From positions 1-41,787 of the forward strand of contig JAEUUX010000025.1 of NCBI GenBank assembly GCA_016787295.1: a stretch of DNA of 41,787 nt. Reading direction: 5' to 3'. The notes below the pieces were generated by a model. It made no database searches and was not told the origin of the DNA. It saw only the letters and a list, made by a program, of their open reading frames with translations. The stretch comes from Chitinophagales bacterium (GTDB lineage: Bacteria > Bacteroidota > Bacteroidia > Chitinophagales > UBA2359). Position numbers and translations under genes: made by a program. Below are positions 32,238 through 38,868 of this stretch, piece by piece (within the stretch, counting starts at the first letter, position 1; every line of letters starts with the position of its first letter).

Positions 32238-32245
32238 TACCTTTG
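32238..32245 (+). promoter_or_regulatory. -7 box (TACCTTTG) for the coiled-coil protein gene
   Basis: TACCTTTG lies 48 bases before the ATG at 32294 and overlaps a TTG that could otherwise be a start at 32243. This argues for the ATG start. The -33 element is weak (TTTA near 32212). Confidence 0.55.
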
Positions 32246-32293
32246 CACCCGAATTATCTTATACACCTTATCAAAACTGCAATAACGATAGAT

Positions 32294-32974
32294 ATGGAGT
32301 CAACTAAAAAAACATGGTGGGAGAAATTGGCTATCATCGCCACCATTACCATCGCATTAACAGGGCTAACACGAATAGTGATGGACATCAGGAACGCTAC
32401 AACACCAACTCCCAAAGACACTACCGCACAAGAGTATGCTATCCAAAACGCCCAACTACAACAACAACAACTCGCTTTGATGAAACGCTTAGACCAAATG
32501 GAAAAAGAGCAGCTAAAAAGTAACCAACAACAGTTGGAAACCAAATTAGCAGAACTCACAGCCCAACTCAAGTCCAAAGAAAGCGAATATAATCAAAGCC
32601 AACAAAGCACTAAAACCGATACCACTACCAACCAACATGCCTCACAACACGAAAGACCCGTTTTCAAAGAAATGATTCCTGACCTCAACGGAGTATGGCA
32701 GGCTGATGGCAAAACCACAGAATATACCATCACCCAAAAAAGCAAGTATTTCACTATCAGCGAAGTGAGCGAAACTAATAATGGTATCATTACCACTGCC
32801 GTTGGTGAGGGTTATGTAGAAAATAACAAAGTCATTGCCACTTTTACTACCATCTTTAACACAACTGCCGAAATAGAATGGCAACTCTCTAAAGACCAAG
32901 CTATGATGAAAGGTATCATTAAAGAAACCAATAACCCACTCACCACAGAAATTTACCTCAAGCGCAAAAAATAA
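32294..32974 (+). CDS. Membrane-anchored coiled-coil protein with C-terminal beta domain
   Basis: About 226 aa: short cytoplasmic start (MESTKKTWWEK), one transmembrane helix (about 12-31, LAIIATITIALTGLTRIVMD), a Gln-rich coiled coil (about 45-110, LQQQQLALMKRLDQMEKEQ...KLAELTAQLKSKESE), then a Ser/Thr linker and a C-terminal beta-barrel-like domain (about 128-226, LNGVWQADGKTTEYTITQKSKYFTISEV) akin to lipocalin-like modules. No enzyme motif is seen. The promoter argues for the ATG at 32294 over an upstream TTG. Function unknown; it could be a scaffold or stalk protein. Confidence 0.65.
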   Translation: MESTKKTWWEKLAIIATITIALTGLTRIVMDIRNATTPTPKDTTAQEYAIQNAQLQQQQLALMKRLDQMEKEQLKSNQQQLETKLAELTAQLKSKESEYNQSQQSTKTDTTTNQHASQHERPVFKEMIPDLNGVWQADGKTTEYTITQKSKYFTISEVSETNNGIITTAVGEGYVENNKVIATFTTIFNTTAEIEWQLSKDQAMMKGIIKETNNPLTTEIYLKRKK

Positions 32975-32982
32975 AACAATAT

Positions 32983-33023
32983 AAAGTCCGCAAAATCTTA
33001 TTATGATTTTGCGGACTTTTTTT
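32983..33023 (+). terminator. Terminator of the coiled-coil gene
   Basis: A perfect 15-bp stem (32983-32997 with 33005-33019), 7-base loop, T tract to 33023. Confidence 0.92.
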
Positions 33024-33120
33024 GTCTACACACTTGTTTTATGCCATTATTATCAAGAAAATATGCCTTCCAACAAAGCTATGCTGCCAATAGTGGCATC
33101 AAAAAGTAATAAGCCTCATG

Positions 33121-33162
33121 GTGAAAGCTGGCTATAGATTCATTATCAAAGCCAACTTTCAC
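33121..33162. other. Imperfect hairpin downstream of the T9SS gene
   Basis: A stem of 7 plus 5 bp with one mismatch (33121-33133 with 33150-33162), 16-base loop, 28 bases past the stop of the minus-strand gene. No T run, so a terminator role is doubtful. Confidence 0.35.
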
Positions 33163-33189
33163 TATTACTCAAGTTTGGCGGACTAACAT

Positions 33190-36100
33190 TTATTGCTTCA
33201 CAAACACTACAGCACGCTCTCCCAAGTTGGATTGTATCCAATACACACCATCGCTCAAATCATCTACATTGAAAAAAACATCATTAATACCTTCGTTCAG
33301 CCTTTGTTCAACAACCCGAACTAAGCTACCTTGAATGTCATAGATATTGAACCATAAACTGCGCTCGGTGGTATTATATAGATTCAAGTAGAGATTGGTG
33401 GTGGCAGGAGACGGATAAACATGGTTAAGGTGCAAACTCGTAATGCCCGAAACGATATGTTCTTTGTTGGCTTGACCTCCACCGCCTGCATTCAGCACTA
33501 TCAGCGCTTCGTCGTCCTCTGTTGGTATGTTCGTTGTATTATTGTTAGGCTGTGAGTCTATGTCTATTTCATTGGCATCTAACACCTGCGCAAAACACAC
33601 AATAGGATTTGGGTCTGTCACATGATACAAATGCAATACAACAGTTACAGTCTCGTTAGGTGGTAACTGGGCAATATCCAATGTGCCGAACCAATAATTA
33701 TAATCCGCAATAATAGCCGTACTTGAGACAATAGTACTATCGCTAGAATAAGCCAAATTATCCGGTTGTTTAAACCTCACTTGCACTCCCGTAGCAGGAA
33801 TAGTACCCGTGTTTGTAACCGTTAACGTATAAGTCACAAAGTCATAATCACTTACTGTACCACTCTTATCGCAACTCAACTGCAAGGCAATATCTGTGTA
33901 ATCCGTAGGCGTGCTATTGCTAACCACACTCACGGCTTTGAAATTGGTATTGTTGTACTCATTAACTTCTACTGCCACATTGGTCGCATCGGCTTTTGCC
34001 AACAAATAATATGCCCCAACACTAATGCCAGATGGCAAAGTAAGTGTGTGTAAATGGGTAGCTTTGGTGTTGGCTAAGGTAGCGGGGATAACTTTCTCAC
34101 CCAAGTACACATCTTCGCCCTCCTGTATGTAATAATCAGTAGACAAATAATATTTGACCGTACTAATCGGCGCATCGCCATTGCCCAAGTTCCACACGCG
34201 CACCCCAATATTAAACGGCTGCAAAGCACTCAACGCACTGGGAGCTTGTATATTATCGAGCATCAAGTCGATGACTCCACCATTGTTTTGTCCAATTATG
34301 CTGGTATAAGCCACATAACTGTTATTGTTTTCATTAACTTCTGTTATGTCATTATTGGCATCTGCAACAAGAATAACATACAATAGGCTACCCGAAAAGT
34401 CTGTAGGTATTTGTATGCTTTGCGTATTGTCATACGTTTGATAGGCTTGCAAATTGTTGATAGTCATATCAGCCACCAACAAATCGTCTGCCGACAAAGT
34501 ATTATCCGTAGAAATGTACATGCGCGCTTGGCTACTACCTACTGCCGTACCCGACGCATTTTTGATACGATAGGGTATGTTTAGTGTTGAACCCGCCGAC
34601 GCATAATTAGAAAGGTAGTACAATTCAGGAACAAGATCTGTTGTCAAATCAGTTATTGTAAACTCCAATATGCTGGTATTATTTGACAGATTTGTATCTC
34701 CTGTGTTGTCTACTACTATCATTACTGTATAGTTCCCAACAGCCAGCGCATCAATGCCAACAAGGTCATAACTATAAGTAAGAATGCTGTTTGGCGATAT
34801 GTTGGTACTAAGTAACGAGCTACTTTGGGTTAGTACCACTTCGTCATTGGCATCATACACAAACACATACAAGGCACTTAGATAAGAACTACCTATTCCC
34901 ACATTCTGCAAACTATAATCGATAGTCAGAACATCTGCATTTGCAGGAACAAGATTGGTAGTTGACGCATCGATGATTGCCACATCTATACCCAAAACGG
35001 CACCACCATAATAAAAAGGCATTGTTGCTATATTGTTGGCTTCATTAGTTTCAGTAATGACATTATTATCATCGGCAATAATAATCAGGTAATAATTTCC
35101 GGAAGGTGTAGTATTGGGTACTATAGCATTAAAGTAGACTTGTTGTGAATAGAAGGAATCATTGCTATAGTCGGTCAATATTACATCATCGGGACTAAAA
35201 ATATTGTCAGTAGAAAGGTATAAACCTATGTTGTTAATGGTATTTGTATTGTTTTGTACAATAAACCAGCCCATCAATTGTTCATTATCTGTCTGCAAAT
35301 AAGTGTTTAGCATTGCCACATCTGCTACAAAAGTAGACGAAATAGTGATAGGCGAAATGCTGATATTATTGCTATAATTGCTTTCTATAACCGTGCCGGT
35401 GTTTTCTACCGCCATCGCACCGTATTGAGCAATCAAGTAATAGTTACCGCCTGCTATATTGGAAGGAATAACAATACCAACATCAACGTTACCATCATAA
35501 GGATTATCATAAGTGTAATACGTTCCAATTGACAATACAATATCGTCGGGCGATGGAACATTATCTACAGAAAGTTGGAACGAATAAGGTACATAATACT
35601 GTTGGGTTGTCATTGCGATATTAGCATGATAGCTTATAAAATTTGTATTATTGACCATTGCAGTGGCATTACTAACAGCATAAGTATCACCATACGCTAC
35701 GTGTACAGGCTCACAAATACGGTTATTAGTAGGGTTGGTATCTGTGACATCGCTACTAAACCATTCCATACATAATAGATAATCACCTGTTTGTATGGGA
35801 GAAACGCTGCTTGTGGGAGGGTACACAATATCGGATAGATAAAAATCGCTGTCATATTGCATACTATCCATTTGTGCAAGAGAAGGAATATTTATTACAG
35901 GTGTACTAAGAAAAACGGGCGCATACGCTATAGTAGCATTGAGTGGATAGAGCGCTGTTAACAAAGTACAACTAAAAGATGGATTTACCATGTCACCCAC
36001 ATTGCCCATCGCCCAACTGCCAACTGTGCTGGTCAGCGTATACAGTGTGTCAGGAAAATCAGCGGTGGTGATGGCTATGTCTACTTCGTTCGAAGACAAA

Positions 36101-37623
36101 TACATACCTGCATTGATAGTTGTCGTATTTGTTTGGGCTATAAGAAAATTTCGGCTATTGCCCGTACTAACATTAATAAGACTATTAGTTGGTATGCCAT
36201 TTATGGTATTAGCAGAAAAAACATAGCCTTCGGGCAAAGCAAAATGGGTATAATACAAGCCTATAGGTACATTTTCAAAACGATAAAACCCTGCTGTATC
36301 TGTGGAGGTCATAGCTAACAGGCTATCATTATTACCATTGTATAGTGATACCTCAATGTTTTCCATGCTCGATTCGGTGTCGGATATATTGCCATCATAA
36401 TTACTATCTTCCCAAACGTGCCCTTCCACATTGCCCAACTGCCCATACCATACCAATTTTTTCCAACCAACTATATTCATAATGCCATTCTTTGTCCCAA
36501 TACTCTCTAAGTCAGTCAGCAATGGTGAAGTTGTATTAAGGGATAACTGTATAAAACTTGTGTAAGATAAATCTCCTTCTTGACTTAATAAGATTCGCAT
36601 TTCATGCATATCTGTTCTATACAACACATCATTATCTCCATCAATGTCATAGTCCACAACGTACATATCCATAGGAAAGGCAGCCGTATTGTTAAGCATA
36701 GAAGTAGGTACTGTACTAAATGTACCATTATTGTTGAGATATAATTCTATGCGTCCCAAAGGAGAATTAACAAAGCGCCAAGCTACAATATCGGGACTAC
36801 CGTTACCATCAATATCTCCGAAGCGTACCATACCGGGATTTTCAAATAGGAATGCAGCATTGTCGAAACTGCCATCACCATTGTTAGCAATACCATAATA
36901 ACTGTGATACTGTTGGTATACAATATCATTAATGCCATCTGCATTATAGTCGATGATTTGTAATTGGGTGTCATAATAGGTTATATGATATGAAGGATCT
37001 ATTGCGTCCGCCAAAAAAACAAACTCCGACGAAAATGTGCTATTACTTGTACCCAAGTAATAACCTATCTGCAATTGTCCATAAGCCACATATTTTGCCA
37101 CAACAAGGTCGCGCACATTGTCATTATTAACATCATTGATAACAGCTTGTATACAATCAGGAAGTAAATGGTTAAAAACAGTTGTAAAATTAGCATTGCC
37201 ATCATTGCTCAACAGTATTACACGACTCTTATCAAGTGTGATATTACCTGCAAAAACGGATACCATTCTAAAATTTAATAGTAGATCCTCTGTGCCATTA
37301 CTATCATAGTCTATAACTTGCATTGCAACAGAAGGCATACCATTACTATTTGCAAAAATAGTTGTATCCGTACTTATGCTTGTAATATTGTTTATAGTAA
37401 AAGCATTGTTACCATTGTATGTAGCTACCTTTAAAGATACACCATAACCAACAGCATCACGGGTAAGGTAGGCAATGTCGTTTCGTGGACTACTATTGTG
37501 CAAGTGTCCTGATGCAGTAGCCACAATATAATCAGTTTCCTCAACAATAGTGGTTTGTGAAAAAATGTTTAACGAACACAATAACACACTAAGAACGCTT
37601 AATAATACGGATTTTTTTTTCAT
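33190..37623 (-). CDS. Very large secreted protein: FG-GAP/VCBS, SdrD-B, CARDB repeats, DUF11, T9SS sorting domain
   Basis: A 1477-aa exported protein (signal peptide about 1-22, MKKKSVLLSVLSVLLCSLNIFSQ). In order: FG-GAP/VCBS-like repeats (about 60-390, with DYNADGINDIVYQ and FGDIDGNGSPDIVAW calcium-loop motifs); a Cna-B/SdrD-like domain (about 400-480, GHVWEDSNYDGN...GFYRFENVPIGLY); several CARDB-type beta domains (about 505-1240, repeated SNYSNN, NEANN and NENNN ends); a DUF11-like domain (about 1240-1345, FVTYTLTVTNTGTIPATGV); and a type A T9SS sorting domain (about 1400-1477, VYPSPATTNLYLNLYN ... LSDGVYWIQ). It is predicted to be exported by the por system and bound to the cell surface or released, as an adhesin or scaffold. 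Its promoter box is at 37691-37698, next to the 43-bp repeat array. Confidence 0.85.
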   Translation of the reverse strand: MKKKSVLLSVLSVLLCSLNIFSQTTIVEETDYIVATASGHLHNSSPRNDIAYLTRDAVGYGVSLKVATYNGNNAFTINNITSISTDTTIFANSNGMPSVAMQVIDYDSNGTEDLLLNFRMVSVFAGNITLDKSRVILLSNDGNANFTTVFNHLLPDCIQAVINDVNNDNVRDLVVAKYVAYGQLQIGYYLGTSNSTFSSEFVFLADAIDPSYHITYYDTQLQIIDYNADGINDIVYQQYHSYYGIANNGDGSFDNAAFLFENPGMVRFGDIDGNGSPDIVAWRFVNSPLGRIELYLNNNGTFSTVPTSMLNNTAAFPMDMYVVDYDIDGDNDVLYRTDMHEMRILLSQEGDLSYTSFIQLSLNTTSPLLTDLESIGTKNGIMNIVGWKKLVWYGQLGNVEGHVWEDSNYDGNISDTESSMENIEVSLYNGNNDSLLAMTSTDTAGFYRFENVPIGLYYTHFALPEGYVFSANTINGIPTNSLINVSTGNSRNFLIAQTNTTTINAGMYLSSNEVDIAITTADFPDTLYTLTSTVGSWAMGNVGDMVNPSFSCTLLTALYPLNATIAYAPVFLSTPVINIPSLAQMDSMQYDSDFYLSDIVYPPTSSVSPIQTGDYLLCMEWFSSDVTDTNPTNNRICEPVHVAYGDTYAVSNATAMVNNTNFISYHANIAMTTQQYYVPYSFQLSVDNVPSPDDIVLSIGTYYTYDNPYDGNVDVGIVIPSNIAGGNYYLIAQYGAMAVENTGTVIESNYSNNISISPITISSTFVADVAMLNTYLQTDNEQLMGWFIVQNNTNTINNIGLYLSTDNIFSPDDVILTDYSNDSFYSQQVYFNAIVPNTTPSGNYYLIIIADDNNVITETNEANNIATMPFYYGGAVLGIDVAIIDASTTNLVPANADVLTIDYSLQNVGIGSSYLSALYVFVYDANDEVVLTQSSSLLSTNISPNSILTYSYDLVGIDALAVGNYTVMIVVDNTGDTNLSNNTSILEFTITDLTTDLVPELYYLSNYASAGSTLNIPYRIKNASGTAVGSSQARMYISTDNTLSADDLLVADMTINNLQAYQTYDNTQSIQIPTDFSGSLLYVILVADANNDITEVNENNNSYVAYTSIIGQNNGGVIDLMLDNIQAPSALSALQPFNIGVRVWNLGNGDAPISTVKYYLSTDYYIQEGEDVYLGEKVIPATLANTKATHLHTLTLPSGISVGAYYLLAKADATNVAVEVNEYNNTNFKAVSVVSNSTPTDYTDIALQLSCDKSGTVSDYDFVTYTLTVTNTGTIPATGVQVRFKQPDNLAYSSDSTIVSSTAIIADYNYWFGTLDIAQLPPNETVTVVLHLYHVTDPNPIVCFAQVLDANEIDIDSQPNNNTTNIPTEDDEALIVLNAGGGGQANKEHIVSGITSLHLNHVYPSPATTNLYLNLYNTTERSLWFNIYDIQGSLVRVVEQRLNEGINDVFFNVDDLSDGVYWIQSNLGERAVVFVKQ

Positions 37624-37690
37624 AACGAAACAATGTTTAGTTTAAGTAATTTTTATGTAAAAAAGGAATGTTTACAAGGTATATGAGCCT

Positions 37691-37698
37691 CAAAAGTA
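37691..37698 (-). promoter_or_regulatory. -7 box (TACTTTTG) for the T9SS cargo gene
   Basis: Minus-strand TACTTTTG lies 68 bases before the ATG at 37623 and 34 bases from the 43-bp array. The -33 TTG was not clear. The array's nearest unit would therefore lie over or just upstream of the -33 region. Confidence 0.45.
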
Positions 37699-37731
37699 CA
37701 ACATATTAATGTAACCACTCGTATGAATTGG

Positions 37732-37938
37732 CATTTGGTTAACAATAATAAGGTTTTACACAGTGTGTATACCCCATTTGGTTAACAATAATAAGGTTTT
37801 ACACAGTGTGTATACCCCATTTGGTTAACAATAATAGGGTTTCGCACAGTGTGTATACCCCATTTGGTTAACAATAATAGGGTTTTACACAGTGTGTATA
37901 CCCCATTTGGTTAACAATAATAGGGTTTCGCACAGTGT
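37732..37938. repeat. Tandem array of a 43-bp palindrome-rich unit, about 4.8 copies
   Basis: Units start at 37732, 37775, 37818, 37861 and 37904 with exact 43-base period; the last unit is cut short at 37938. Each unit has GTTAAC, the interrupted palindrome ACACA-G-TGTGT (ACACAGTGTGT), and, in units 1-4, GTATAC. The only variation is in the aaggttttac / agggtttcgc segment. There are no unique spacers and no cas genes. It fills the region upstream of the T9SS gene promoter and could bind a regulator or be a neutral minisatellite. Confidence 0.9.
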
Positions 37939-37964
37939 AAAACATACACCCGCAACAAAAAATC

Positions 37965-38820
37965 CATTAACAATTAACAATTAACCATTAACAATTAAAC
38001 CCAACCCTGAAAGGGTGACAAGTTTATAGAAAAGGTATATAAAGAAAAATCGCCCAAACCCTGAAAGGGTGACACCAATCCACCACCCACCAACCCACCA
38101 CAACAAAATATTGACCATTATTTTTGAGGCAAAAACAACATTCCGCATAATGCGCGGGCTATTTTTCATTCACCCAAATAACATTCCACATAATGCGCGG
38201 GCTATTTTTCATTTACCCAAATAATATTCCACACAACGCAAACCCCACACCCCCAAAAAAAATAATTAACAATTAACCATTAACAATTAACAATTAAAAA
38301 CCCCTCTTCATCACACAACAATGTTAATATCACCCTTTCAGGGTTTTATAAAATGATGGGACAATGGCTGATGGCTATAAACTTGTCACCCCGTTGGGGT
38401 TAGCAATACGATAATAATATTGTCTGCCAACAAAAACAATATTCCACATAATGCGCGGGATATGTTTCATTCACCCAAATAACATTCCACACAACACAAA
38501 CCCCACACCCAAAATAAAAAAAGCATTAACCATTAACCATTAACCATTAACAATTAAACCCAACCCTGAAAGGGTGACAAGTTTATAGAAAAGGTATATA
38601 AAGAAAAATCGCCCAAACCCTGAAAGGGTGACACCAATCCACCACCCACCAACCCACCACAACAAAATATTGATCATTATTTTTGGAGCAAAAATAACAT
38701 TCCACATAATGCCCAACATACCTTTCATTCACCCAAACAACATTCCACACAACGCAAACCCCACACCCCCCAAAAAAACAATTAACAATTAACCATTAAC
38801 AATTAACAATTAAAAACCCC
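37965..38820. repeat. Repeat island: TTAAC blocks, ACCCT-GAA-AGGGT palindromes and ATTCCACATAATGCGCGGG modules
   Basis: This 0.9 kb has no convincing gene. TTAAC/ATTAA low-complexity blocks lie at 37965-37998, 38268-38300, 38524-38558 and 38779-38813. Between them are paired palindromes ACCCT-GAA-AGGGT (38003-38073, again 38562-38632), an inverted single copy (38331-38346), a related ACCCC-GTT-GGGGT (38388-38400), and about four copies of an ATTCCACATAATGC-CGGG...CACCCAAA module (from about 38138, 38181, 38440 and 38696). Segment 37981-38125 is repeated at 38540-38684 with one mismatch (offset 559). The design is that of REP-like dispersed elements of Bacteroidota. A Y1-type RAYT transposase is not in the window. 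Confidence 0.85.
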
Positions 38821-38868
38821 TCTTCTTGCTTCACTCATCGCCACATCTATCACCCAAAACCCAATATT

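Noticed and set aside
37732-37938. CRISPR array
   Set aside because: Period is 43 with no unique spacers and no cas genes nearby; the whole unit repeats.
37981-38169. 62-residue minus-strand frame (VGGWWIGVTLSGFGRFFFI), with a near twin at 38540-38728
   Set aside because: Both are formed by the repeated cassette with palindromes; they have no promoter or signal and are most likely translation of repeat DNA.
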